Assembly: GCA_029891345.1 (NCBI GenBank)
Contig: CM056998.1
Span: 172,756,332 to 172,820,331, forward strand
Source of the DNA: Dryococelus australis
Lineage: Eukaryota; Arthropoda; Insecta; Phasmatodea; Phasmatidae
Direction: 5' to 3'
DNA: 64,000 nucleotides
Shown: piece by piece, positions 22,620 through 35,059 of the stretch
Numbering within the stretch: the stretch's first letter is position 1
Layout of the letters: each line of letters starts with the position of its first letter
The notes under the pieces: generated by a model
What the model was told of the DNA's origin: nothing
What the model saw: only the letters and a program-made list of their open reading frames with translations
Database searches by the model: none
Made by a program: the position numbers and the translations under genes

Positions 22620-24160
22620 AAAATTTTAATGAGTAAAGCACATACAGAGTGAGAAATGAATTTAAAAAAATCAATTTCTGAACACAACCAAATCTATACC
22701 TTTAAAAATAATTGTTCTTAATGTTTGGTTTTTAATACTTTTTATTTTACAGTTTGTGTCACATCTTTCAACATCATCCGAAACTTAAGGAAATATGTTT
22801 AAACTTTAGCCAATGTCCTTATTTGGTTTGAAATCACATTTCATACCACACTGCGGTAGCAGAATAATAACAAATGAATAATATTTAGCGTTTTAACTAA
22901 CGAAAAATGGAAAAATATTGTAGAAAATTAATTAAGAAATACTGTTTCAATACACTTTACAATTTTTTTGGGTGTTTTATTGTTATATACGTACAAAGAC
23001 AAATACACCATACTTCACTATAATATTCACAGATAGATAAGAACGTCAGCCATCTTCGTGCAACCTTTTGGACATTTACACGAGGTAATGTAAAATTTCA
23101 ATAGCTGCAGGCATTTTAGCTTCGTTAGTATGAGCTATTCATTTCAGGTTTTTTTTTTTCAGTCTCAGTTTGTTGAAAATTAGTATTCCCATATATTTTT
23201 TTACTTTTGTTATATATTCGAAAACAATGGAATAGGAGAGCTGCAATTAAGTAAAATAAAACTCTTTTGAAAATTAAATTATTTTCAGTGAGTTTGCAAA
23301 AGAGTGATACCTCAGCTGTGTAAAATAATTCCTTGTCAGTGCTATCGTATAGTTGAGGTACAAGTCATCCTAAGTCCTTCAAAATACACCTGCAGAATCT
23401 ACAAAAACAAAGCCGCTTCTAGCGAAACTCCTGAGTCTGTGCCTACGTTATTAGTAAAAATATTTCTCCTAGAATTTTGGTATAACTTTTCTGTAAAATT
23501 ATGGAGAGAATTTAATTTTTAATCGGACTTCCTTTCCTGAAATATAATCTTCTGCTCAGATTCACGGTTTTCTAACATATAATCAAGTTCATAAATGGAT
23601 AGGAAACGAATTCTCAGCGACAGACGATCTGGAATGTCATTCCGAATGGTTTAGGTTTTAATTTGCTCAGATAGAAAACTCGTACACCCAGAATTTAATG
23701 TATATTCTTCAATAGTTTTAATGAATAGAATATTAAGTTGTGGCAAATCTGAACTGAAGTGCTCAATGATCTGTGTACATATTTGTTGATTGTGATTGCT
23801 TTGATTGCGGTACTGATACAAACCAAGACGAACGTGAATAATTTTGCTCTTTGTTTAGATAACAACCATCTCCCCCCCAAAAATTTGTTTGCAAGAGTGT
23901 TAAAACTTATCCTCCCAACTTATTCACGCGTCTGTCTGTTGTCAATACAAATGAAATATTTGAAAACAAATTTTCTGAACTACCATTAAAATTTATATGA
24001 TGCAAATTGCGTCATGAATACCCATTGTAGGAAATCCTGTTATAGGCGTTGTTATGGATTATTTTTGTTTTGGGAATATCATTTATCGATACAACGCACT
24101 GCAATATGCCAGAACAAACAGAAACGTCTGTGTGTTTGATGTTATTGACAGCAACTGTTT
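22620..24160. other. Gene-free AT-rich stretch
   Basis: No gene, RNA or repeat could be supported. Confidence 0.4.
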
Positions 24161-24167
24161 TGAGACT

Positions 24168-24300
24168 CAGTCTCAACAACGAATGATATCTCTGTGAGAC
24201 TGAGGTATACCTACAGTCTCAACAACGAATTGTATATTTGTGATGTGACTAAGGTATACCCACAGTCTCAACAACAAATTATATCTCTATGGGACTCAGG
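24168..24300 (+). repeat. Three-copy 46-49-bp tandem repeat
   Basis: Three units begin CAGTCTCAACAAC(G/A)AAT and continue through a TATCTCT-G-GACT-AGGTATACC segment. They differ at several positions each. Confidence 0.8.
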
Positions 24301-24319
24301 ACTCTTGCCTCAAAGGTAA

Positions 24320-25660
24320 CAAAATGTTCAACTACTTTGCCATGTTCTATTTGTCTGTGCAGTACCACAAACACCCATGCCAAAAGACACATAGACGCTC
24401 ACTTTTAATGCGTAAGTATTTACCGCTGAATGGTTTGAAGACTTCAGGCAGATGTATACACTATTTTGAAAATCATACACTTCTTAAAACTGAACACTAA
24501 AACTACCCTCACTGCAATGGCGGCAGCTAAGTCTACACCAACTGAGCTCTGTGTGTTTAAACTCTGATGTAGTGGATAACATTTTCCATTGTCTTATTAT
24601 TGTCAGTGTGTTTTTATTGCAAATTCAAGTCACACATTACATTAATTTACTTAAATATGGTTTTGTCATTTCGTAGGCGCAAGCAATGGGTGCAAAAATG
24701 TACGAGAGCAGACCTGGATGTAATCATAAATATATAAGAGCCTGGTGGTTTATACACGAGAACAGTGTGTTACAACTATTTCAGAAATTTCTAATCTTGT
24801 ACACAGAAGGGCCATGTAAAATTTGATTGCCCTTAACGAGAAATGTGCAGGTTTGTTTTTACTGGAACGTCCCCTTTGAAAACTAAAAGCAAACAATGTT
24901 TACATAGTCAGTGTTTGTGTATTAAACTGGATGGAGACCATTGTTTAAGTGTGTATAGTACAGCAAGTTCAGCTAGGGATAATATATATATATAGCTTCA
25001 ACATAATTGTTACATTTTTGGCCCCACTTAACATAATTCTATCCACTGAGCCACTAAGTTCCCACTTGCATTCACTCTATCCACTGAGCCACTGCATCTT
25101 TTGGGTTATAGTATTCTAACAATATATTTTCCTCTAAGCCAAGGATTATTTTCGTCATCAATAATCATAGAAACTTGTTTACCAGAGTAAATAATTTTGT
25201 TGTTATTTATGCCTAGAATTGACTCCATTTCTAATATAAGAAATTATGTGCAAGTCAAATTAGCAAGATGTAATACGTCTTGTTACTAGTAATCTTTTTA
25301 ATATGAAAATTAAGTATTAAAGAAAAATTAAATTAAATAATACATACCATATTCATTAATAAATATTGTATGTGGTTGCACATTTCATGGAGCAATGATT
25401 CGTTACTCTCATATATTTCAAATGTAACATTGTTTAACATGCATCATTTTACATACATAAAATGTGTTCAATGTTCGTTCATTGTTTGTCATTCAACACA
25501 CATTTTACCTATGGTGTGCTTTATTGCGAAAAACTACAAAAGGTTTATGAGCTGTTACACTATACCAGGGACCTCCCAGGTTTACTGGCTTTTACACCCC
25601 ACTAGTAATATGTTATATATTTTTCTGACCTTGATATTGTCACCGGCAAAACCCCAGGTG
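24320..25660. other. Gene-free AT-rich stretch
   Basis: No gene. TCTATCCACTGAGCCACT occurs twice (about 25029 and 25077). Its reverse complement AGTGGCTCAGTGGATAGA looks like a tRNA A-box, so this may be a duplicated fragment of a tRNA-headed repeat. Confidence 0.4.
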
Positions 25661-25662
25661 GA

Positions 25663-25726
25663 GAAACCCAATCATCTCTTCACTTGTTGGGCCAGTTTTT
25701 TTTCAGTGGAGAGGTGATTGGGTTTC
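25663..25726 (+). other. 64-nt hairpin, 21-bp stem
   Basis: The arms GAAACCCAATCATCTCTTCAC-like (25663-25683) and GTGGAGAGGTGATTGGGTTTC-like (25706-25726) pair along all 21 positions, with two G·U pairs, around a 22-nt loop. Nothing in the flanks extends the stem. A small-RNA precursor, a worn MITE tip or chance are all possible. Confidence 0.6.
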
Positions 25727-25729
25727 TTA

Positions 25730-26780
25730 TTATTATTTTATATATATATTTTTTTATTTTCTAGTACCACCCTTCCCATGTGATGTTGGCACTTTTCATC
25801 ATATGGGAATACTCTAGCTATACATCTGTTGTATTACATTTACATTATAGAGATTATTTTTTTCTGAAGCTTGAGGTGGTAGCAATTAATAGCATCTACT
25901 GCTCATATTTCTAAACAAGCATGAACAAGGTTTTTTGGATCAAATTTTGAATGATTTGGTGATAATCTAATAGTGTAAATATGGGTGGGTGCCTCATATT
26001 CACATTATTTAATTTATCTGCCCATGGCCTTCACATTTGAAAGCAAACACCTTGCCAATGAGCCATGATGACAAGACAAATGAGGCAGTGATTATAAAAC
26101 TTCAAGCAGCGAGCTCTGGTGAGTTGAAAGCTATAAGTGGCTAGTCGCTCTAGCCAAGTGCTGCGCTGAGCTCGCCCAAGGTCGATGAGTGGAGTTGTTC
26201 TTGCCAATTGTTCAATGTGTTGCAATTTGAGTGCAGCTCACAACATCAAGGTCGAAGAGAGTGTGGCCACATGTTTTATCTTCTCTCCGTAAGCAGTCGG
26301 TTTTTCGTTGTCTGCAGATGCCAACACATTATGAAAGCTTTCATCTGTCTCAACTAGGTTGCAGCACAGTAGGAAAGCTATATTCTGATGCAACTAGATA
26401 GCAACATGTTTGCTGATGCAGATAAAAGAATTCTCGCACTATAAGTACAATTTTTCAGTTACACTTCTTATTGAGATGAAGTTATCTTATAAAAGTCTTT
26501 AATCTTACTACAATACTTTCCTTCTGTCATTTTTCTAATCTAATGCAATAAATGCACTGTCTTTGCCCCGATATTTTGAACAAATCTATTTAAATTTAAA
26601 ATGTGTCATATCTCCACCAACAAAATCATTGTATATGTGTTTTTAATTTGTTTCATCTTGTCTAATATCCACAAAAATTTGCATTATCTCTTACTAATTG
26701 TTTAGGTACTTTTGAATAGGTCTGTTCCAAATGAAATACATCAACATTTTTATGTCTTCCAATAGTAAAGTACTCACTGA
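25730..26780. other. Left flank of the Polinton fossil, nothing firm
   Basis: AT-rich. 26018-26075 on the minus strand holds CATGGCTCATTGGCAAGG, an A-box-like word, without a B-box. No Polinton terminal repeat could be placed here by eye. Confidence 0.35.
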
Positions 26781-26796
26781 TAACATCTTGATTTTC

Positions 26797-27081
26797 TTAG
26801 ATGACATCATCGAAAATGACTAGAGAATTATTTTCACATTGTTCTAGTGGAATCATTTCATCATTGATATTTAAAAAATAAGCCATTCTTTGATTTAACT
26901 TGTTGGATATTACATAAAAGTCATTTTGTAACTGAATATATTTTGGCTGGTTAAACATTATTGAGCAAATATACAATTTATTGAAATTTAACCAACCATT
27001 CTTATAAGTAAAATTAATCATCAAGTTGGTTTTCTGAAAATTACTGGGCCCGATGATAATGGCTCTCATATTGCCAGGCAA
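26797..27081 (-). pseudogene. Packaging-ATPase-like fragment (Polinton)
   Basis: A minus-strand fragment with a P-loop-like segment near its start (IIIGPSNFQKTNL) and a Walker-B-like end (NSLVIFDDVI), about 75 residues apart. This spacing fits the FtsK/HerA-type DNA-packaging ATPases of Polintons and related viruses. Only the N-terminal half of such a protein is represented. It is part of the broken element. Confidence 0.6.
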
Positions 27082-27536
27082 AAGTTCACCATTATTTTGA
27101 TTTTTAACATTTTTGTTCGAAAATTATGACACCAAACCCCAATCGACTTTTTTCTTTTCTAACAATATATATTTTTATTAAATGGATAATAAAGTATTTC
27201 GGTTAACAAATAACTGATTCATTCTAAAGAAAAAAATCTGTATGATATAATACATAACGATAAATCTATAGCATTGATTGGTTTTTGCACAAAATTTGTG
27301 ACACTCAATATAGCTAATAATACTATAACATTGATTGAAAACAATAAAGTTATAACTATTCCAAAATGATAATATGAGGATGAATCATAGAAATAACCTA
27401 TAAACACATTTGAAAAATTATTAACAAATAGGATTGAATTAACAGCAGATAATTTGAAAATAGAATATCTATTAAATGTAAGTTTGATATTAAATTAGAC
27501 GATCGACTATCCGATATTCTCGGCTTTGAAAGAAAT

Positions 27537-27824
27537 GTGACTACTGGAAAAGACGAAATTGTTATAGGTACACAATTACCTGAAATTAATCCAATTAAAA
27601 CAATAATTGTTCATTGTAACTTAGCATATGGCATGTTTATAAAATGCAATGAATCTAATCACTTAGAAACAGATACCATTGCTAGTTTTTCTCCAAAAAC
27701 GATGTTTGATTTTACAGATTCTATTGTTCACAAACCATCATATCCAATTTTTTATAAAATAAATAAGGAGCGATTTGATTTCATTGTTTTAGAAATTAGG
27801 GATGAAAATGATAAAAAAAATTGA
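27537..27824 (+). pseudogene. Penton (minor capsid)-like fragment (Polinton)
   Basis: Plus-strand fragment whose end, SYPIFYKINKERFDFIVLEI followed by RDE, resembles the conserved C-terminal part of Polinton/adintovirus penton proteins (PxY-P-(S/T)FD-I-I-(L)RDD type). Just upstream, LSDILGFE also fits that family's start. Identification is by remembered motif only. Confidence 0.5.
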
Positions 27825-28129
27825 TTTTTATGGTGCTGATATCGATATTACTTTGGAAATTAAAGATTTTAAAAATATAATTTGTTATTTCAGTGGTCGG
27901 CATGCCAACTGCTAGATTATTTGTCATTCCATAGTTAATATATAATTATTTTGATTAATAACCCCATGGTAATATATCTATAATATTGTCTTTCTCTTTC
28001 AATAACATACATTTGTCATAGTAAATATTATAATATTAAGCCATAAACTTATTCACCAATTTTTTTTGTTTTCATATCTCTTCTAATCATATTGTATTTA
28101 TAATGACATTTTTCTTAGTTTTTCTTTAC

Positions 28130-31100
28130 TTATTCACTCATCGATTTCATGTTCAAATTTAAAGCATTTTCGTGATGAAGCGTCAACCCTTTAATTTTTG
28201 TAAATTGTTTTCCCAAAAAAGTTACGCAACCATAGCTTTTTGGACCAGTACTTATCCATTCGACACCATAATCATTTTTTACAAATTTGTCTGTCCATTC
28301 ACCAAGCATACAACCTGTTTTAACAGTATTTTTACCATTATCAATGTAAACCACACTGTATCGTAACATACTACTTTATCACCGAATCTATCTAACATTT
28401 TATATAAACATAATGTAGCATTTGAAGTGGTAAAAGTTGCTATAAATATATTTGTTGCTGTGCAATTTGCTACATAATTATTATTGTATTTAGATGACAC
28501 TTAAATTATTTTTTCATTGTCGTAAACAACATTGTTTACTTCTATTATTTCATCTAATAACAATTAGTACAATTGGATCTGTAACATATTGTGTTTGTGT
28601 CAAATTTTGCCTGTGTCCAAATTTTCCCAAAAGTGAATTTAAACAAATTTTGGCAACAACACATTTTCGTGGATTTTGTTCAATATTTTCAATATTTAAA
28701 TCGATATCTTGTTCTTTTTTAATAACTAGAATATATTTTTCTTTTCATTTCTAATCGTCTTCGCAAGGAATAGTTTCAAATTTAATTTTCATGAATGTTT
28801 TAATGTAGTCTCTAAACACTTTATTACTCTTTTTCTCGAAATGCCAAACTTCATGAATTTTAAGTAATTCGTAGCGTTTTTCAATAGCTTTATTTAATTA
28901 AATGTAGTCCATGTACCATTTATTGCTCTTTATTCTTCTCAATGTCCACATTCTACTTTTTTATCTACAACACATTTTGAACATAAAGTAAAAATAGTTT
29001 TTTTTTTTCTTAATTGGAAGTACTGGATGATATAAATTTCTAGGTGGTAAAACTTTACATTTGATCAATCCAAACCAATTTTCGTCGTAATTTTTAGGGT
29101 TAAATATTTTAATCACATGGCCAACTGGGCAATAATCATAAAACATCACTGTTGGATATAAACTACATATATCTATGTATCTTAATTTTTTTCCTGAAAC
29201 TTTTAATTTGGAAGCATTGGTTCTACCACCAAAAAATACATCTCTAGGTTGCAATGGTTCTATTATATTTTTAGTCTTTTAATAATTACTTTGATAGAAA
29301 ATCGATTTTTTTTCCATTTGCAAGCCCACATTTCCCTTACTTTGTAACCATTTTGTCTTAAAATAGTCGTTCGATTGTTTGTTTTACTAAGCAAATCATC
29401 CATGCATTCATTGTTATAAATATTAATTGTGTGTGGTGAATAACAATCAGGACATCAATGCCAAAACAGCCATGATTTTGATATATTGTTTTAGTTTTGT
29501 CATAATAACCATCCACTTTTGCCCCATAAATAGTAACTTCTCCATCATTTAATGCAAGTCGAACATTTGGAAATATATTTAACCACGAAATTGATTCCTT
29601 ACTAAACATTTCTTTCTTATCATCGTAAACTACTGCAATAGTAGGCTATTATCCATAAGAAAAGTTGATCTCTATACAACCATACGAATACCTACGATTG
29701 TTATGTAGCCAAATGGATCTATATTTGCTATTTCTAGAAAAGATTCTCTAAATTTAAGACAACCACGTGTTTAAAATATCAACATCGGAATCATAATATG
29801 CAACAAGTTCTTTTTTGAAATCTAAGATATAATTTTACTTTTTTTTTTTCTTTCTGTATGCCATTTTTTAAAGTCTATTCGCTGTTCTTGTTTCATTTAA
29901 TTGACTCCATAAAATTTTGTTGCAGGCACTTTTCAAATATAATTTTGATTATCTGGTGTATTGGAAAAATGGAAAATATCCTTTATTAAGTTCTTTTAAA
30001 CCAAACCTTTGGGAAATGTTACAAAACTTCCTTGACTAAAGTTTATTCTATCAATTATTTTGATATTTAGACTCGATATTTTAAGTTGCATAACTTTCGA
30101 ACTTGATATATTGTTTCAGGTTTTATACTGTTTCCAAATCAATATTGTAAAATAAAATATCAATCGTAGCCTTTGAAATTGTGTGCAATAAATGTATATC
30201 CTTTATTTTCTTCCGATATTGCCCATTCGCATAACTCATCATTTGTACTAAAATGCATTTTGTTTCCATTAAAATCTTGAACATATATACAGTTTGGTGT
30301 ATGAAATCCAGTGTATTGTATGGCTTCGTAGTTAAAAAAGTAGTATTTTTCAGTGTAAGAACAATTCATATCTTTTTCTTGTTTCACCAATAATAAGTAC
30401 AAGCTTTTGTACAAAAACTGTCTTTTTGAGGCTTAACTTGCATATAACATTTATGTTCATCAGATTTCACAATTCCCTTACATTTTCCTACACTTGGTAT
30501 AACCACATTCGTGTTTTTTATTTCTCAAGCATATTTTGTTACAAGTCTTACACTTACAAGACGTCTTACACACAGCATGGTGATCAGTAAAACATTCCTG
30601 TCCAAAACAATATCTATTACATTTTTGGCAATATATTCTAATACAATCTTCATTTTTCCAAACTTTTTTGTATTGTCGTTTTTTACAAAAATTACAAATA
30701 TTTTTATTATTTTTCTCACACTCATGTTGATTATTATTATTGTGTGGGTTGTCACAATTTTTACAATGATAAACACTACCTAATAATGCTTTCATACTAT
30801 TATTTACACCATGATGTTCATCGTGTAAATACAAATAAATAGTTGTTGATTTTTTAGTTCCAGAATGTATAATTTAATTGAAGTGTGCAGCACAAACAAC
30901 TATAATTTGAATATTCAGAAAATTTTCTACATCCATAATATCTTCCAAACTAAGCCAATTTCACGATGTTTTCTCATTTGTATGCAAATTTCACGATACA
31001 GTTATCCTTCATTATTCGTTAATTCTCTATCCAAAATGATATTTCTTTCGTATGTTAAAGCTGTAATTATTGCTCTAGGACCACATAAACTATCATCATT

Positions 31101-31443
31101 GACAATTTTAGTAATACATTGTTTTGCTCTTATATCTTTAGTTAAATTTTAATTTTTTATTTTTTTTACCTCTTGCACTATTACCACTGGGTATTTTATA
31201 AACATCAACATAGGAAGTAGTTTAATTTATATCTGCATTTTCATTTGATGTAATTATTTTCTCAATTTGATTAAGTAAATTTTCGGCATTTAAATGGTTA
31301 TTTCTTGCATCCGAAATTGTATGGCGAAAATTCTTATTCTTTGCGTATATTCTCATTTGATCATTATTTCTATAACCAGTTAATTTTCTTACAGCTTTCA
31401 TTGTTGCGTGCACAGCATTTCGAACAGCATCCATTCTTTCCAT
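28130..31443 (-). pseudogene. Family-B DNA polymerase remains (Polinton pPolB)
   Basis: The minus-strand pieces appear in the expected order from high to low coordinates. They are an N-terminal region (31443-31222), a Cys/His-rich zinc-binding block (30834-30478), an exonuclease segment ending AHNFKGYD (30414-30160), a polymerase motif A segment with IDICSLYPTVMF (29254-28961), and a C-terminal region around GPKSYGCVTF (28369-28130). These are hallmarks of the protein-primed type found in Polintons. The gene is broken in multiple places. Confidence 0.8.
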
Positions 31444-32114
31444 CGAATTGTCCTGTAAATTATTTATGTGAATGCTATATTTTGTTTGCCAAATGTTTTG
31501 AATCTATCATTAAAATAATGTTCACGTAGACGAATTTCAAAGGGCGGTCTCCTATTCACACATTCATTAAAAAATTTTTGTTCAAAAATATTTGACCTAA
31601 ACTTTAATGTTATGCTTTAATTTCGGGTTTTAAAAAAGTTAAATTTTTTAAATTCTGGTTACTTTTATTTTTCGGCGATACAAATATCTGATTACATAAT
31701 GGAAATATTTATTTTCATTCACTTCTATCGTTTGAATATAATTCTCTAACATTGAGATGTAAAAATGGTAATTATGTAAAGTTTCTTTTTCTTTATTCAT
31801 TTATAATATATGGCATAATAGCTGTAATTAAATCAGCTTTCTTTAAATTGTACCAATACCTAATTTTAAATTCTTTTGCTAAGATTTTCAGCTCTCGGCC
31901 TCTCCTCCCGCTCAACTCAACTCTAGATTGTTCGCAGCCAATATTATTGTTTTATTTATATACAAAATATTATTGAAGATTAAAAAAAAATATATATATA
32001 TAGTTGATGTAGAATTATTAAATTATTATAAATAAAGGAATGCAATTGTAATTGTGTTTAAATTATTGATAGTAATTTATTAATATTTAACTTCTTCTAT
32101 GATAGCATTTCTCA

Positions 32115-32798
32115 TTAAAACAATTTTATGCATATTGTATGTTTATCCTTAGTATTTTTCTGATGAGAAAATAATTTTATGGATTTATTGTCATTACATA
32201 CTCTACATGCCTTTGTTGTATAATTATTATGTTGAATTTCATTTAGAATATCTACTAATGCATCGTGTGATGTAGTATTTTTATGCTCTTTCAGATATGT
32301 ACTACAAGCGTAATTTCCACATTCGCACAGTATTTTCTCAATAAAATATTTTTTACATCTTGTTATGTGTTTGTATGTAGTCGCTTTACATAATATACAC
32401 ATCTTAGTTGAATAATCACAACGTCGATTTGCATTTGCAATGTGTAATTTAGTATTTTTATACTTTTTGAGATATAGATTAGATACATATTTTCCACATT
32501 TGCATAGTACTTTCTCTTTATTTAAATCATAATGGTTTCTGGCATATTCGGCGGAACATTTTTTACAGGTGTTAATATGCTTATCTTTTGTGTGGTTATG
32601 TGATGGAAAACCTTCAATGTTTAATACTTCACCACTCTTGATGCATTGTTTACATATGGTATTTTCCATTTCGAGCATTGATTCAATTTTATTTATAAAG
32701 AAAAAACATTCAAATAAAGAAACATTTTTTTTATTTATCTTAATAATTTTCTCTTTATAAATAAGAAAAATTGAATCACTTATCAAGAAGTTGAACAA
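32115..32798 (-). pseudogene. Cys-rich zinc-finger protein frame (Polinton)
   Basis: The longest open frame of the fossil region, 227 codons. It contains repeated zinc-ligand pairs (CKQC, CKKC, CKC, CILC, CEC, CRVC). Twice there is a C-CG--(V/A)-S-YLK-(Y/H)KNT--H module, at about residues 98-118 and 158-178. Similar modules occur in proteins of Polintons and large DNA viruses; the role is unknown, possibly nucleic-acid binding. It is listed as part of the fossil and not as a host gene. Confidence 0.55.
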
Positions 32799-33107
32799 TT
32801 CCTATGAATTGACTAAACTACAAGAACTCGAACAGAATAAATGGTTTGCTGCTACAGAATTTCAAAATTTTGAATCTAAGTTTGGTAAAAATTTTTATTG
32901 TATTCTAGATAAAAATGCTTTAAAATTAATAAATGAGAAACCAGTTTTTATAATGTAAGAAGGTTTAAAAGAACTGAAAAATGGAAAATCTGTACATTAT
33001 ATTGAATTCTCTTAAAATATATAAATTCTATTCATTTGATTCTATCGATAATTTTTTTAATATTTTTATTTGGTTAAACACAAATAAATTTTTCTTTATA
33101 AATAAAA

Positions 33108-33335
33108 ATGGCTTTACTTGGTTTACCATGCAGTTTGAATAACTTTTTAAAAGGATGTTCGAAATCAACTTTTCCAGCATACATCATAAATATGAAGTCT
33201 GCCGAACTTGGAAATTTAGTTTTCAAATTATATCGAAATCTACAAAAATTACAGTTAATGATTTTAGATAGAGTTTGCGATAAAGAAGAACTTCGGGAAA
33301 TTGGTGACGAATTTGAACATATAGAAAAAGTTTAA
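33108..33335 (+). pseudogene. Small frame of unknown function (Polinton)
   Basis: A 75-codon plus-strand frame with an ATG start, MALLGLPCSLNNFLKGC, and a charged, helix-prone end. It sits at the right edge of the fossil beside the Cys-rich frame, in the opposite direction. No family is recognised. Confidence 0.35.
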
Positions 33336-33621
33336 AAATATTTATTAGATCTACGAATATAATCTATAAAGAATAATAACATAATATTTCATTTGATTTT
33401 AGCTTAATTTGCATACTTTTGTACTATATACTTTTTTTTGCTTGAATTAGCATGCATATTTGGTCTAAATTTGCTTAATTAGATGCGTAATTGATTGATT
33501 TAGATTAATTTTTGCGAAAAATATTACGATCAGTATTTGTGTAGGATTCTGTGTCTAATTTCTATTTTGGAGGTAAATACCATGAAATTCGAGGAAAAAT
33601 AGGGGGTTTTAGGGTAAAAAA

Positions 33622-33850
33622 TGGATTGTCCTCAACCTATCCATATACTACTCATGTACTGTCTTGCTGTGCGACTAAAATGTGTTGGTGCACCATCGTG
33701 CATGTACGACAAGTCTTCTCGTAGATTCAGTGACACACCTAGTAGTTGTGGCAGGTCGTTGTCCAAACGCGGATGAACTGAAGTGAATGCACATGGAACT
33801 GGTAGAATCGAGCCTGAAACTTGTCGGTGTGTCGACGATGACACAGCTGA
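33622..33850 (-). pseudogene. C-terminal part of a DUF4817-type transposase
   Basis: The minus strand reads LDNDLPQLLGVSLNLREDLS then YMHDGAPTHFSRTARQYM, the classic second-aspartate region (WYMHDGAPPHF) of this transposase group. It runs on to WIG, where the family continues R-GGP, but here there is a stop codon. The coding match ends near 33622 in AT-rich DNA. Upstream (higher coordinates) it is cut by the MITE at 33859. Confidence 0.75.
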
Positions 33851-33858
33851 TGCATGAC

Positions 33859-34153
33859 TAGAGACCTGCAAAATTCGCGTTATTATTTGGGGACACGTTT
33901 AACTTAAAACACATGTAGCTTTGCAATACGCTTGTCATTGGACAATAATGAAATTTGACATGCCCTTGGTAACTCTGCGCCAATAAATTACCATTTCACA
34001 ATCGTGCGCCCTAATGACGTGCAGTTCAGTTACAAAGGGCATGACTTCACATATATGCAGCAGCCAATGGAGAAACGACGCCAACTCGAGTATATGTGGT
34101 GCTGTGAAATTTATCCTGATGTCAAATAATAATGCGAATTTTGCAGGTCCCTA
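33859..34153. mobile_element. hAT-type MITE with intact TIRs and 8-bp target duplication
   Basis: 295 bp. The left end TAGAGACCTGCAAAATTCGC and the reverse complement of the right end TAGGGACCTGCAAAATTCGC agree over about 31 of 33 positions. The 8-bp direct repeat TGCATGAC flanks it exactly (33851-33858 and 34154-34161). An 8-bp duplication plus YAGRG-type ends fit the hAT superfamily. A second inverted pair inside (TGACATGCCCTTGGTAAC and GTTACAAAGGGCATGA) extends its foldback potential. It is non-coding and so mobilised only in trans. Confidence 0.9.
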
Positions 34154-34161
34154 TGCATGAC

Positions 34162-34890
34162 ACATTATTTCACCATACGCGAAATTATGTCCGTAAGTTC
34201 CTGATTACTCCACTACATCATACTTGTGAAGTACTGTTAGCTGTGCAGGCAGGTGACGTCCTTGACACTTGGTATGGTAACATGAACCAATGCAATGTAT
34301 CACTTGCCCGTTGTAACGTCTCAGCTATTCACTATCTTATAAACATGTTGCCTTAAGACATGGGCATTAGCGTGGGTCTCAGTTCACACATCATGCATGA
34401 CAGTTTACAGGCTGCGTACCTCCCAGGCAACCATTAATCTGCTGTCCAATTAAACATGATATTTCTCAGGAAACGGTAGGGATGAGCGGATACTACCAAG
34501 GTGATACTTTTTATTCCTTTTTAAATATTGATTACTAGCATGTCATGTCACGTTGCTTCAAGTGCAGGGTTGCAAAGTTCGTAGTAATTGGAGTGTGTCT
34601 GTCCTTATTTAATGTTTGAAGGGGTGTACAATCTATAATGCCGTTTTGTCTGCTAACCTGCCTTGTAAACATTTGCCTGTATGCCCATTTTTGTTGTTTA
34701 ATCGCAAGTGGTTTCCAATTTATCGTTGCATAACACCTTTTCAATCGCAACGTTCCGAGGCCTCTACCACTTTGAAAAATCACTTTAGGTCCCATGTTTT
34801 ATATTTGTTTCGCTATTTATTTGTCCTAAGGTTTCCGTTTACGCCGAGAGAGTTAGCTTGTCATTTTGAATACATTTATTAAATTTAAAC
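34162..34890. other. Unassigned stretch right of the MITE
   Basis: No further transposase motifs were recognised. A palindromic word CATGTCATGTCACG occurs near 34539. Otherwise nothing. Confidence 0.35.
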
Positions 34891-34894
34891 AAAC

Positions 34895-35052
34895 AATCGG
34901 GTTTTATTGGGCGGGGGGTTGATGATAGCAGGTGGAGGTGGAAAGGGGGTGGAAGGGGTGATGGTAAGGAGGTGGGGATTGGATGGAGGTTACAGGCCTG
35001 GATGGTGGCTGGGGCGAGGGTCATGTGTGTGGGGGAGGTAGAGTGGGCATGC
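34895..35052 (+). repeat. G-rich tract
   Basis: Nearly 160 bases of GGTGGAGG, GGGGTGG and GGGGG-type words on the plus strand. Several closely spaced G-runs of three or more give quadruplex potential. Confidence 0.7.
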
Positions 35053-35059
35053 AAAGTAA

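Larger units (their letters stand above)
26780..33345. mobile_element. Polinton/Maverick fossil, broken
   Basis: An AT-rich region of about 6.5 kb with several Polinton-type gene remains: packaging-ATPase-like (minus, 26797-27081), penton-like (plus, 27537-27824), protein-primed family-B DNA polymerase pieces (minus, 28130-31443), a Cys-rich zinc-finger protein (minus, 32115-32798) and small plus-strand frames (32770-32957, 33108-33335). No integrase, protease or major capsid piece was recognised. Terminal inverted repeats and the 6-bp target duplication were not found, so the limits are those of the gene remains. It carries at least half a dozen breaks and is an old, non-functional copy. Confidence 0.75.
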
